From assembly GCA_963801475.1 (NCBI GenBank), contig CAWDEX010000002.1:310001-374000 (forward strand): DNA of 64,000 nt, read 5' to 3'. The position numbers and the translations under genes are program-made. Source of the DNA: DAOMFB01 sp963801475 (GTDB lineage: Bacteria > Acidobacteriota > Thermoanaerobaculia > UBA5066). The notes beneath the pieces are model-generated. The model saw only the letters and a list, made by a program, of their open reading frames with translations, ran no database searches and was not told where the DNA came from. Positions 32,378-41,445 of this stretch are shown here, in pieces (position 1 is the stretch's first letter; each line of letters opens with the position of its first letter).

Positions 32378-34726
32378 TCAGAGCGGCGAGAGGTTCGCGA
32401 AGCGGGCGACGAACTTCTTCCGCCCCGTCCGGTCGAAGTAGACCGTCAGCTTCTCGTCGTCCCCCGAGCCCTCGATCGTCAGGACGACGCCGGGACCGTA
32501 CTCGGGGTGGACGACGCGTGAGCCGCGCCGGAAGCCGGAGGCGGTCGGCGGGGGCGGCGTCCGCCGCATCCGGGGAATCAGCGCCGCGGGCCGCCGGACG
32601 GCGACGCGCCGGACCGGGGGGGCCTCCTGCGACTCGTTTTCGTAGTCGGGAAAGAGCTGGGCGCCTCGCGGCGCGCCGAAGCCCCCCGAGCCGCGGAAAC
32701 TCCCGCTCCCGCGTATGCCCGCCGAGCCGAGGGACCCGAGCTCCTCGCGGACGAGCGCGCTCTCCGGAATCGCGTCGAGGAACGGGGACGGCTCGCGATT
32801 CATCCACTCCCCCCGGACCATCCGCCGCCGCACGAGCGAGAGCGTCAGCCGTTCCCGGGCCCGCGTCATCCCGACGTAGGCGAGGCGGCGCTCCTCCTCG
32901 ACCTCCTCCTCGTCGCTCTGGGAGGAGATGTGGGGAAGCGAGCCGTCCTCCATTCCGACGAGGAAGACGTCGTCGAACTCCAGCCCCTTCGCGGCGTGGA
33001 GCGTGATCAGCAGGACCCCTCTCCGCTCGTCGACCTCGTCGGCGTCGGACCGGAGCGTGACGGCGTCGAGAAAGCCCGAGAGCGCCGGGTCCTCCCCGGC
33101 CCCGCCGCCCGCACTCGCCCGCTCGTGCTCGCGGGCGGCCGCGAGAAGCTCGTCGAGGTTCTCGCGCCGCGCCTCGTCCTCGGGATCTGCGGACTTCTCG
33201 TAGAGGGCGAGGAGGCCGGTCTGCTCCAGCACCGCCGCGACGGCCGTGGCCGCAGAAGCCGCGCCCGTCGCTTCGCCCGCGGCGGTCTCGCGGAGGCCCT
33301 CGACGAGCGAGCGGAACTCGCCGAGCGCCTTCTTCGCCCGCTCGCTCATCTCCGGCGGGAGGGCGGCCAGCGCGCCGAAGAGCGAGGTCCCCTTCGCCGA
33401 TGCGGCCGCCTCCAGCGCCTCGAGCGTTGCCGCGCCGATGCCCCGGGCGGGGACGTTCACGACGCGCCGGAAGGAAACGTCGTCGTCCGCATTCCGCAGA
33501 AGGCGCAGGTAGGCGAGCGCGTCCTTCACTTCCGCCCGCTCGTAGAACTTCGTCCCCCCCACGAGGAGGTAGGGGACGTTCGCCCGGAGGAGCTCGTCCT
33601 CGAAGGGGCGCGACTGGGCGTTCGTCCGGAAGAGCACGGCCGCCTCGCGCTCCGCGTTCGCCCGCCGCGCCGCCACGATCCGCGAGACGACCTCGCGCGC
33701 CTCGTCCCGTTCCTCGTCGAAGGAGAGGAGGCGGACCTTCTCGCCGCCGCGCCGCGTCGGCCGGAGCGTCTTCCCGAGCCGGCGGCGGTTCTCCGCCACG
33801 ACGGCCCCCGCCGCCTCGAGGATGGCGGGCGCCGAGCGGTAGTTCCGTTCGAGACGGACCGTCTCGGCCCCGCGGAACTCCTTCGCGAAGTCGAGGATGT
33901 TCCCGACGTCGGCGCCGCGCCATCGGTAGATCGACTGGTCCTCGTCGCCGACGACGAAGACGTTTCCCGCCTCCCCGGCCACGAGCTTCACGAGCCGCGC
34001 CTGGATCCGGTTCGTGTCCTGGTACTCGTCCACGAGGAGGTGACGGACGCTCATCGTCACCACCGAACGGACGTCGGCGTTCGTCGCGAGAAGGCGCTCC
34101 GACCTCACGAGGAGGTCGTCGAAATCGAGGGCCGAGGAGGCGCCGAGGGCCTTCTCGTAGGCGCGAAAAAGGTCGGCGAGGCGGCTCCCGATAGTCTCGC
34201 CGAAGCGGCGCGGGAACTCCGCGGGCGGAAGGCCGGAATTCTTCGCCGCCGAGATCCGGGCGAGGAGGGAGCGGGGTGTGGCCATCCTCTCCGGAAGCGC
34301 GAGGTCCTTCATGGCCCTCTTGACGACGACGAGCTGGTCGTCCTGGTCGAAGACGACGAAGGAGCGCGGGACCCCCGCCTCGGCCGCGAAGCGCCGGAGC
34401 AGGCGAACCCCCCAGGCGTGGAACGTCCCGACGAAGGCGCGGGGGCGCTCCGTGTAGAGCGCGCCGGTCCGCGCGAGCTTCATGGATCCGAGAAGAGCGG
34501 CCACCCGTTCCTTCATCTCCCCCGCCGCCTTGTTCGTGAAGGTGACGGCGACGATGGCCTCCGGCGGCACGCCGTGCGCCACGAGCCAGGCGAGCCGGCG
34601 CGTCAGGACCCGCGTCTTCCCCGAGCCCGCCCCGGCCAGGACGAGAAGCGGCCCCTCGCCGTGCGTCACGGCGGCGGCCTGCTCCGCGTTCAGTCCTTCG
34701 AGAAGCTCCGTCCGGGGATCGCCCAA
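32378..34726 (-). CDS. UvrD/PcrA-type superfamily 1 DNA helicase
   Basis: A 782-residue 3'-5' helicase for nucleotide-excision and replication repair. Motifs in order: LNAEQAAAVTH and VLAGAGSGKTRVLTRRLAWL (Q motif and Walker A), VTFTNKAAGEMKERV (Ia), HLLVDEYQDTNRIQ (Walker B, II), VVGDEDQSIYRWRGAD (III), LERNYRSAPAIL (IV), LITLHAAKGLEFDDVFLVGME (V) and YVGMTRARERL (VI). The tail ends with the PcrA-like RRGSRVVHPEYGPGVV fold. TTG 34726 is the first in-frame start and lies 9 nt after TACCAT; it has no Shine-Dalgarno. The product is of PcrA length with a somewhat longer linker. Confidence 0.93.
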   Translation of the reverse strand: MGDPRTELLEGLNAEQAAAVTHGEGPLLVLAGAGSGKTRVLTRRLAWLVAHGVPPEAIVAVTFTNKAAGEMKERVAALLGSMKLARTGALYTERPRAFVGTFHAWGVRLLRRFAAEAGVPRSFVVFDQDDQLVVVKRAMKDLALPERMATPRSLLARISAAKNSGLPPAEFPRRFGETIGSRLADLFRAYEKALGASSALDFDDLLVRSERLLATNADVRSVVTMSVRHLLVDEYQDTNRIQARLVKLVAGEAGNVFVVGDEDQSIYRWRGADVGNILDFAKEFRGAETVRLERNYRSAPAILEAAGAVVAENRRRLGKTLRPTRRGGEKVRLLSFDEERDEAREVVSRIVAARRANAEREAAVLFRTNAQSRPFEDELLRANVPYLLVGGTKFYERAEVKDALAYLRLLRNADDDVSFRRVVNVPARGIGAATLEALEAAASAKGTSLFGALAALPPEMSERAKKALGEFRSLVEGLRETAAGEATGAASAATAVAAVLEQTGLLALYEKSADPEDEARRENLDELLAAAREHERASAGGGAGEDPALSGFLDAVTLRSDADEVDERRGVLLITLHAAKGLEFDDVFLVGMEDGSLPHISSQSDEEEVEEERRLAYVGMTRARERLTLSLVRRRMVRGEWMNREPSPFLDAIPESALVREELGSLGSAGIRGSGSFRGSGGFGAPRGAQLFPDYENESQEAPPVRRVAVRRPAALIPRMRRTPPPPTASGFRRGSRVVHPEYGPGVVLTIEGSGDDEKLTVYFDRTGRKKFVARFANLSPL

Positions 34727-34735
34727 GGCCTGCGG

Positions 34736-34741
34736 ATGGTA
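34736..34741 (-). promoter_or_regulatory. -10 element before helicase TTG start
   Basis: TACCAT ends 9 nt before the TTG at 34726; no Shine-Dalgarno is visible in between. Confidence 0.4.
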
Positions 34742-34763
34742 GCGCAGCGGCCCGTGCCGGCGA

Positions 34764-36608
34764 TCACTCCACGGTCACCGACTTGGCGAGGTTCCGCGGC
34801 TGGTCGACGTCGCAGCCGCGCCGGACGGCCGTGTGATACGCGAGGAGCTGGAGCGGAAGGACCGTGACGACCGGCTGAAGCGCCGGGTGGACCGTCGGAA
34901 TCTCCAGGGCCGCGTCGGCGAACCCCGAGACCTCGTCGTCCCCTTTCGAGACGAAGGCGAAGAGGACCCCCTCGCGCGCCTTCACCTCGCGGAGGTTCGA
35001 GGAGACCTTCTCGTAAAGGGGGTCCTTCGGCGCGAGGCCGATGACCGGCATCTCCCGGTCGATCAAAGCGATCGGCCCGTGCTTCATCTCGCCCGCGGGA
35101 TATCCCTCCGCGTGGAGGTACGACATCTCCTTCAGCTTGAGCGCTCCTTCGAGCGCCACCGGGTAGTGCGCCCCGCGCCCGAGGTAGAGGACGTCCCGGG
35201 CGGATTGGAGTCTGAGGGCGAGCTTTTCGATCTCGGGCTCGAGCGCCAGCACCTTGCTGAGAGCCCCGGGAAGGTGCGCCAGCCCCCTCACGAAGCGATC
35301 CTCGGGTTTGAGCTCGGCTCCCCCACGCGCGACCCGCGCGTAGTGCGCGAAGAGGGCGATGGCCACGAGCTGCGTCGTGAAGGCTTTCGTCGAGGCGACG
35401 CCGATCTCGGGACCGGCGTGGGTGGCGAGGACGCCGTCCACCAGCCGGGCGACGGCCGAGCCGGGGACGTTGACCACGCCGACCGTCCGGGCGCCGAGCC
35501 GCTTCGCTTCCTGAAGGGCGGCGACGGTGTCGGCCGTCTCGCCCGACTGCGAGATGCCGACGACGAGGACCTTCCCCGAGACGATCGGCGAGCGGTACCG
35601 GAACTCCGAGGCGTAATCGACCTCGGTCGGGATCCGCGCGATCTCCTCGAGGAGGAACTTCCCGACGAGGCCGGCGTGCCAGCTCGTGCCGCACGCGACC
35701 ACGTGAATCCGCTCCACCCCGGCGAGGAGCGCTCGGGGCACCCCCATCGCCCCCTCGTCGAAGCGTCCGGTCTCGAGCGAGAGCTTCTGGCCGACCGTTT
35801 CGGCCACGACCGACGGCTGCTCGGCGATCTCCTTCGCCATGAAGTGGGGGTATCCCCCCTTCTCGGCCGCGAGGGCGTCCCACGGCACGCGCCGCGCAGG
35901 GCGGTCCCGCGGGGCGCCGGCGAGATCGGTCACCTCGATCCGGCCGGCGGTGATCCGTGCGAGGTCGCCGTCCTCCAGGAAGACGAGGTCGCGGGTGTGC
36001 GGGAGAAGCGCCGTCGCGTCCGAAGCGACGAATCCCTCGCCCTCGGTGACGCCGACGACGACGGGAGGGCCGTGCTTGGCGGCGTAGAGGACCCCCGGCT
36101 CGTCGGCTGAGAAGAGGACGAGCGCGTACATCCCGCGGAGGGTCCCCAGGACCTCGCGGACGACCGTGCCGAACGGACGCCCCGGCGCGCGGCGGCACGC
36201 CGCCCCGAGCGCCTGCGCCACGACCTCGGTGTCGGTCTCCGACGCGAAGGGGACGCCGTCGGCCACGAGCGCCCTCTTCAGGGGGAGGAAGTTCTCGATG
36301 ATGCCGTTGTGGATCACGACGATCCGCCCCGAGGCGTCGCGGTGAGGGTGCGCGTTCTCCTCCGACGGGCGCCCGTGCGTCGCCCAGCGGGTGTGGCCCA
36401 CGCCGAAGCGTCCCGGAAGCGGCTCCCCGGCCAGACGCGCCGCGAGCGCTCCGAGCTTCCCCTCGGCGCGGGCCACGCGGAGGGTGCCGTCTCCGCCGAG
36501 AACGGCCACGCCGGCCGAGTCGTAGCCGCGGTACTCGAGGCGCTTCAGGCCGTCGAGGAGGATTGGCAGCGCCTCGCGGGGGCCCACGTAACCCACGATC
36601 CCGCACAT
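34764..36608 (-). CDS. glmS: glutamine--fructose-6-phosphate aminotransferase (isomerizing) GlmS
   Basis: Makes glucosamine-6-phosphate from fructose-6-phosphate and glutamine, the first step toward UDP-GlcNAc. 614 residues. MCGIVGYVG gives the N-terminal nucleophile Cys2, followed by HTRWATHG and HNGIIENF of the glutaminase domain. Two SIS domains follow (ACGTSWHAGLVGKF, SQSGETADTVAAL) and the end is NLAKSVTVE. AAGGG precedes the ATG by 9 nt. It follows glmU by 21 bp, so both hexosamine steps are made together. That gap is too short to hold a glmS ribozyme. Confidence 0.96.
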   Translation of the reverse strand: MCGIVGYVGPREALPILLDGLKRLEYRGYDSAGVAVLGGDGTLRVARAEGKLGALAARLAGEPLPGRFGVGHTRWATHGRPSEENAHPHRDASGRIVVIHNGIIENFLPLKRALVADGVPFASETDTEVVAQALGAACRRAPGRPFGTVVREVLGTLRGMYALVLFSADEPGVLYAAKHGPPVVVGVTEGEGFVASDATALLPHTRDLVFLEDGDLARITAGRIEVTDLAGAPRDRPARRVPWDALAAEKGGYPHFMAKEIAEQPSVVAETVGQKLSLETGRFDEGAMGVPRALLAGVERIHVVACGTSWHAGLVGKFLLEEIARIPTEVDYASEFRYRSPIVSGKVLVVGISQSGETADTVAALQEAKRLGARTVGVVNVPGSAVARLVDGVLATHAGPEIGVASTKAFTTQLVAIALFAHYARVARGGAELKPEDRFVRGLAHLPGALSKVLALEPEIEKLALRLQSARDVLYLGRGAHYPVALEGALKLKEMSYLHAEGYPAGEMKHGPIALIDREMPVIGLAPKDPLYEKVSSNLREVKAREGVLFAFVSKGDDEVSGFADAALEIPTVHPALQPVVTVLPLQLLAYHTAVRRGCDVDQPRNLAKSVTVE

Positions 36609-36629
36609 GCCGCTAGCCCTTCACCGATC

Positions 36630-38051
36630 TCATTTCGGTTTCGTGGCTCGCTTCTTCTCGCGGTAGCGGGTGCCGCCTCCCTCGCTCGTTTTCTGGGGCG
36701 TCCGGGACGTGGCAAGTGCGTCAGCGGGGACGTCTTCCGTGACCGTCGTCCCGGCTCCGATCACGGCGCCGTCGCCGATCGAAATCGGCGCCACGAGCTG
36801 GACGTCGGAGCCGACGAAGACGTCATTTCCGATCGTGGTCCGGTGCTTGCCAAAGCCGTCGTAGTTGCAGGTGATGACGCCCGCGCCGACGTTCGTCCGC
36901 TCCCCCACTTCGACGTCGCCGAGATAGGTGAGGTGGTTTGCTTTCGCCCCGCGGCCGAGGACCGCCTTCTTCGTCTCGACGAAGTTCCCGACGTGGACGG
37001 CGGGACCGAGATCGGTCCCTGTCCTGAGTCGTGCGAAGGGGCCGACCTCGGCGCCGTCCCCGACGCGGGCGCCCTCCATCACGCAGTAGGGCTTCACGTT
37101 GACGTGCGCCCCGAGGACGGTGTCCCGGATGACGCATCCCTGCCCGATCCGCGTCCCTTCGCCGACGTGGGTCGCGCCGAGGAGGGTCACGAAGGGCTCC
37201 ACGACCGTGTCCGGGGCCAGAGTCACCGTCTCGTCCAGGGTCACCGTTTCCGGGCGGAGCAGGGCCGCGCCCCCTTCCATCGCGGCCACCGCCGCGCGGG
37301 CGCGCAGCACCCCTTCGACCCGGGCGAGGTCGGCGCGCGAGTTGACGCCGAGGATCTCCTCCGACGACGCCACGGGAACGCTCCGGGCGGGCCGCCCCGA
37401 CTCGACGGCCATCGCGAGAAGGTCGGTCAGGTAGAGCTCGGCGGCCGCGTTCGCCGGCTCGAGACGCGGAAGCGCGGCCTCCAGGAAGCGCCGGTCGAAC
37501 GCGTAGACGCCGCCGTTCACCTCGGGAATCTCCTTCTCGCGTTCCGAGGCGTCCCGTTCCTCGACGACGGCGACGACGATCTCGTGCGCGTCGCGAAGGA
37601 TGCGCCCGTACCCGGAGGGATCGGGTACGACGGCCGACAGGAAGACGGCGGGCGTCTCCGGGCGGGCGTCGAGCGCCTCGAGGAGCCGCCGGATGGAGGC
37701 CGGCGTGACGAGCGGCGCGTCCCCGGGGAGAACGACGACGCGCGACGCATCCCCGACCTTCCCCATCGCGGCCCTCAGCGCATCGCCCGTCCCGCGCGGG
37801 GAGGGCTGAAGGGCCACGGCCGCGTCCGGCGCGGCGGTCCGAACGTGCAGGGCCACCGCGTCGTCGGCTTCCGCGTTCGTCACCACGACGAGGCGTGCCG
37901 CTCCGCCATCGGTCGCGATGGCCCGGGCCGTCGCGAGGACGCGATCGAGGAGCGTCCGTCCGGCGGCGTCATGGAGCACCTTCGGGAGCGCGGACCGCAT
38001 CCGGGCCCCGGATCCCCCCGCGAGGACGACGACCGCGGTCCGGGACGTCAC
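36630..38051 (-). CDS. glmU: bifunctional GlcN-1-P acetyltransferase / GlcNAc-1-P uridyltransferase GlmU
   Basis: Makes UDP-GlcNAc in two steps. 473 residues. VVVLAGGSGARMRSALPKVLH starts the pyrophosphorylase domain, with LPGDAPLVTPASI and EVNGGVYAF. The C-terminal left-handed beta-helix (VVEPFVTLLGATHVGEGTRIG and following hexapeptides) carries the acetyltransferase, including KANHLTYLGDVEVGERTNVG and ITCNYDGFGKHRT. The GTG start at 38051 overlaps the stop of the upstream TPR gene as GTGA. A basic tail ends the protein. Confidence 0.95.
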   Translation of the reverse strand: MTSRTAVVVLAGGSGARMRSALPKVLHDAAGRTLLDRVLATARAIATDGGAARLVVVTNAEADDAVALHVRTAAPDAAVALQPSPRGTGDALRAAMGKVGDASRVVVLPGDAPLVTPASIRRLLEALDARPETPAVFLSAVVPDPSGYGRILRDAHEIVVAVVEERDASEREKEIPEVNGGVYAFDRRFLEAALPRLEPANAAAELYLTDLLAMAVESGRPARSVPVASSEEILGVNSRADLARVEGVLRARAAVAAMEGGAALLRPETVTLDETVTLAPDTVVEPFVTLLGATHVGEGTRIGQGCVIRDTVLGAHVNVKPYCVMEGARVGDGAEVGPFARLRTGTDLGPAVHVGNFVETKKAVLGRGAKANHLTYLGDVEVGERTNVGAGVITCNYDGFGKHRTTIGNDVFVGSDVQLVAPISIGDGAVIGAGTTVTEDVPADALATSRTPQKTSEGGGTRYREKKRATKPK

Positions 38052-38728
38052 GCGCCCCCGGCGAGCAGCTCCGTGAAGCCCTGGTGGCCCCGCAGGGCCG
38101 TGAGGTCCGTGTCGAGGCGGGCCTGGATCCGGTTCTGGTCCGAGGCGGCGATCGCCTTCTTCAGGCTCTGGAGCGCCTGGTCCACGTCTCCCTGGAGCGC
38201 ATGACAGCAGGCGGCGAGGTAGTGGAGACGGCCGTCACCGTCCCGCCGGCCGGCTGTCTTTCTCAGAAGCTCGAGCGCCCGGTCGACGTTGCCGCGGTTC
38301 TTCTCGAAGACGGCGTGGTGATAGAGCTCCTCGGGCTCGTTCGGAACCGCGCCCCGCGACCTCTTTCCGTTCCGGCAGGCGGCGAGATACATCTTCGCCC
38401 GGTCGCGGAATTCCTTCTCGTCCGGGTACTTCTCGATCAGCTCCTCGAAGCGCTTCGCGGCCTCGTCGAAACGGCGCCTGTGGAAGAGTTCGATGGCCTT
38501 CTCGTACTCCTTCCGGGCCTGGGAGAGCTCCTTCTGCGCCTCTTTCAGGGAGGTGGGGGTCTTACGCGGCGCGGGGGAGGTCTCGGCGGCGACGAGCTTC
38601 AGCTGGCGGATCCTCTTCTGGACGTCCTCCAGCGGGAAACCGAGCTTGAGCGCTAGCGTCTGGATGTCGAGCCGCGCGACGTTCGTCTTGAGCCAGCGGG
38701 TGTCGTCGTCCGTCCATTTCTTCGTCAT
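38048..38728 (-). CDS. TPR protein with N-terminal helix-turn-helix-like region
   Basis: A 226-residue cytosolic protein. Residues 1-40 (MTKKWTDDDTRWLKTNVARL, then LALKLGFPLEDVQKRIRQL) look like a small SANT/HTH-type helical unit. Residues 60-226 hold tetratricopeptide repeats (YEKAIELFHRRRFDEAAKRF, VFEKNRGNVDRALELLRK, ALQGDVDQALQSLKKAI). GGAGG lies 6 nt before the ATG. It is coupled to glmU by GTGA overlap and so might regulate or scaffold hexosamine synthesis; no family name recognised. The 175 bp upstream contain a CCCCGAA/TTCGGGG inverted repeat (38839-38860), a possible operator. Confidence 0.65.
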   Translation of the reverse strand: MTKKWTDDDTRWLKTNVARLDIQTLALKLGFPLEDVQKRIRQLKLVAAETSPAPRKTPTSLKEAQKELSQARKEYEKAIELFHRRRFDEAAKRFEELIEKYPDEKEFRDRAKMYLAACRNGKRSRGAVPNEPEELYHHAVFEKNRGNVDRALELLRKTAGRRDGDGRLHYLAACCHALQGDVDQALQSLKKAIAASDQNRIQARLDTDLTALRGHQGFTELLAGGA

Positions 38729-38903
38729 GTGGAGCCTCCCGGGGAGCGGGTCCGATGTCGCGGCGGGCCGCAGCGGATGGCGGATTCTCGTCGCGGGCCT
38801 CCCGGGCGTCAAGGCGGCCGTCGGGAAGGGGTTCGAAACCCCGAATATCGTGTTTCGGGGCATGGGCGTAATCGTCCGGGGCCGGAAAAGGGGAACCGGG
38901 CGC

Positions 38904-39701
38904 CTAGACGCGCGTCCTCGCGAAGAATGCCGCGGCGAGCCGGGGAGGGACGCTCCGCGGGAGGAACCGCGTCATCGCGATCCAGAGGCGGTCGAGCCCG
39001 TGCGTGACGACGACCGCCCGGCCCTTTCCAAGGGCGTCGAGCCCGATCCGGGCCACCCGCTCCGCGGTCATCTCGGGAAACGGCGTCCCCTCGGCCCCGC
39101 GCATCCCCGCCACCGCGTGGAAGTTCGTCCGTGTATAGCCCGGACAGAGCGCGGTCACGGTGACGCCGTCCCGCCGGGCCTCCTCGTGGAGCGCCTCCGT
39201 GAACGCCAGGACGAAGGCCTTGCTGGCGCCGTACGCCGCGAAGTACGGCTGCGGGAAGAACGCGGCCGTCGACGCGACGTTGAGGATCGCCCCCCGCCGG
39301 CGCGCCCGCATCGCGACGAGAAAGCGATGCGTCAGCTCGGCCGTCGCCACCACGTTGAGCTCGAGCAGCTCGAGAAAGCGCGCCGTCTCGAACTCCGCCT
39401 GCGGGCCGTTCCAGCCGAAGCCGGCGCTGTTGACGAGGAGGTCGACAGGGCGCCCGCGCCCCTCGGTCGCGTCGAAGAGCGCTGCCCCCGCCCCGGGCCG
39501 GGAGAGATCGAGCGGAAGGACCTCCACGTCGGCACCGGAGCGCTCCCTCAACGCCGCCGCCCGCTCCGAAAGAACCCCGGCCGAGCGCGCCACCAGAACG
39601 AGGGGGACCTTCTTCGCCGCGAGCTTTTCGGCGATCGCCGCGCCGATTCCGGACGAGGCGCCCGTGACGACGGCACGCGCCTCGTCCGCGACGCGAATCA
39701 C
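38904..39701 (-). CDS. short-chain dehydrogenase/reductase
   Basis: A classical SDR of 265 residues: VVTGASSGIGAAIAEKL (NAD(P) loop), LVNSAGFG, a catalytic serine in ILNVASTAAF, and YGASKAFV with the Tyr-X3-Lys pair. ARSAGVL after strand 2 with Arg suggests NADPH. The C-terminus (LDRLWIAMTRFLPRSVPPRLAAAFF) resembles SDRs that act on lipid ketones near the membrane, such as the DltE/Sdr group. The GTG start overlaps the upstream stop (GTGA). Last gene of the operon that begins at 42246. Confidence 0.85.
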   Translation of the reverse strand: MIRVADEARAVVTGASSGIGAAIAEKLAAKKVPLVLVARSAGVLSERAAALRERSGADVEVLPLDLSRPGAGAALFDATEGRGRPVDLLVNSAGFGWNGPQAEFETARFLELLELNVVATAELTHRFLVAMRARRRGAILNVASTAAFFPQPYFAAYGASKAFVLAFTEALHEEARRDGVTVTALCPGYTRTNFHAVAGMRGAEGTPFPEMTAERVARIGLDALGKGRAVVVTHGLDRLWIAMTRFLPRSVPPRLAAAFFARTRV

Positions 39702-40606
39702 CGGGCCGCCTCCGGCGGCGGCGAGGCGATCTCCGCCACCCGGTATCCGAGAAGCGTCTTCAGCACTTTCGCCGGGGCGAAGAGGTCGAGGACCGGCGAC
39801 GGGGCGGGCGACGGGAGAATCGACAGGACGAGAGGGTTCTCCGCGTCGTCGAGGACCTCGAAGGTCCCGAACCAGTTCGTGGCGCTGATCGACGCGACCT
39901 CGACGGGCCGGCCGTCCACCCGGAGGCCGAAGCGTTGTGGAGGCGCGGTCCGGCGCCACGTCGCCGGCCCGTCCGCGTACGCCTCGCCCGCCAGCTCCGA
40001 GGCGCGCGTGAGAAGAAGGGAGGCTGGCTGGCGGAGGTTCTTTCCCGCGAGGAGGAGCGGGATCGTGGCCTCGCTCCGGAGTTTCAGGTCGGCGAAGGCG
40101 CCTTTCGGGAGAGCCAGACCCGAGGCCCCCGCGAGCGTCGCGTTTCCCTCGGGCCAGAGGCCGGGAAGGAGGAAGGCGGACGCTTTCCCCGGATCCGGAA
40201 AGAAGAGCGTTCCCGCGATCTCGTGCGCCTCGTAGACCGCCGGAACGGTCGGAAGAGGCGTCGCCCCCGCCGGGGCGTTCGACGCGGCGCGCACCCACTC
40301 CTCCCGGCGCTTCGCCGATTCCGCGGTCTCCATCCTCACCGTCCCCGTCCACCGGAGCCGCAGTTCGCGCTCGTCCATGGCGAGGATCTCGACGTCGCGC
40401 CGCGACGCCTCCGGGACGTCGTCGGACGGGACGCCGGGAAGGTTCGGAACGAGGGAGAGCGTGAGGCCCGTCCGCAGCCGGAGCAGCTCCGACGAGGCGG
40501 GCGACGGCCCCGGCGTCGGCGGCACCGCCGCCTCTTCCCGCCCGCCGCACGCGATGGCCGCCAGCGCGAGGAGGAGCAGCGGAGAGCGCATGGGCATCGG
40601 CGTCAC
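39698..40606 (-). CDS. putative lipoprotein of unknown function
   Basis: A 302-residue protein; MRSPLLLLALAAIACGG is a lipoprotein-type signal (Cys about 18). Beyond that it is a beta-rich protein with few cysteines and no motif I recognise. It has LRLRWTGTVRMETA and WFGTFEVLDDAENPLVLSIL. Starts at GTG 40606, which overlaps the DUF547 stop as GTGA. An internal ATG pair near 40597 and 40591 could also start the same signal peptide. Confidence 0.6.
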   Translation of the reverse strand: MTPMPMRSPLLLLALAAIACGGREEAAVPPTPGPSPASSELLRLRTGLTLSLVPNLPGVPSDDVPEASRRDVEILAMDERELRLRWTGTVRMETAESAKRREEWVRAASNAPAGATPLPTVPAVYEAHEIAGTLFFPDPGKASAFLLPGLWPEGNATLAGASGLALPKGAFADLKLRSEATIPLLLAGKNLRQPASLLLTRASELAGEAYADGPATWRRTAPPQRFGLRVDGRPVEVASISATNWFGTFEVLDDAENPLVLSILPSPAPSPVLDLFAPAKVLKTLLGYRVAEIASPPPEAAR

Positions 40607-41433
40607 CGGTTCGAGACGTCGTTCAGCCGCTCGTCGAGAGGGAGCGGCGCGACTTTCGTGGCGAGGATCCAGTCGCGTCCGGGTAGGAAGTGGTTGAGCG
40701 CCTCGATGAGCCGCAGGTCGCCGCCCACCGTCGCCGGCTGCACTTTCTCGAACTCGCTCCGCTCCGAGAGGATCACGGGCGTCACCTTGACCGTGTCGGT
40801 GCCGGGGGTCCACTGAATGTAGCGCGGGTTCTTCATGAACGCCCGCGCCGCGGCCTCGAGCCGCTCCTCGAGGTCCTTCGCCCCGAACGCCTCTCGGGCG
40901 AGGGGCGGCCCGCCGCGGCGGCCCCGGACCATCACGAGGAAGGGACGTGGATCGGAGAACTGGTTCCGGACGAGTCCGGCTACGTCGGCCAGCGAAAGTT
41001 TCCGCCCGCCGAAGACGAACGACATCCGGTCGAGCCGGCTCCCGACCTTCGACAGGTCCCTGGGACGGCCCAGCTCGAGCACGCCCTTGAGCGCCGCGGC
41101 GTTGTGCGCATTGATCCAGTAGGCGAGCTGGTCCTCCACGGTCGGGAAGAGGTGCGGCTGGCCGATCGGCGAAATCCGCGCCACCTCGCCGAGGTAGCCG
41201 TCCAGAACGTCCTTCTGCCGTTCGACGGCGGCGTAGTCAACGAGCCCTTCGGGGGTGACCACCTCCTCGAGGAGGCGCGTGAGGGCCGCGTGCGGGAACT
41301 GCCCCGCCGACGGAACGTCCCCCTCGGGCTTCTTCACGTCGACGGGCGGGCCCGACCCGCACGCGCCGGCGAGAACGGCGAGTAGGAGAAGAAAGATCCT
41401 CACCGCACGGCGGGGGGTCCGGCATTCCGTCAT
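40603..41433 (-). CDS. DUF547 domain lipoprotein
   Basis: A 276-residue secreted protein. FLLLLAVLAGACGSG is a lipobox-like signal end (Cys about 25). YAAVERQKDVLDGYLGEVA, QLAYWINAHNAAALKGVLE and KNPRYIQWTP are the recurring blocks of the DUF547 family, whose function is unknown but which is proposed to have peptidase-like fold features. GGAGAGG precedes the ATG. Second gene of the operon, 12 bp after the reductase at 41446. Confidence 0.75.
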   Translation of the reverse strand: MTECRTPRRAVRIFLLLLAVLAGACGSGPPVDVKKPEGDVPSAGQFPHAALTRLLEEVVTPEGLVDYAAVERQKDVLDGYLGEVARISPIGQPHLFPTVEDQLAYWINAHNAAALKGVLELGRPRDLSKVGSRLDRMSFVFGGRKLSLADVAGLVRNQFSDPRPFLVMVRGRRGGPPLAREAFGAKDLEERLEAAARAFMKNPRYIQWTPGTDTVKVTPVILSERSEFEKVQPATVGGDLRLIEALNHFLPGRDWILATKVAPLPLDERLNDVSNR

Positions 41434-41445
41434 GGCCTCTCCGTG

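Noticed and set aside
36609..36629. Possible glmS ribozyme or riboswitch ahead of glmS
   Set aside because: Only 21 bp separate glmU and glmS; the ribozyme needs far more sequence.
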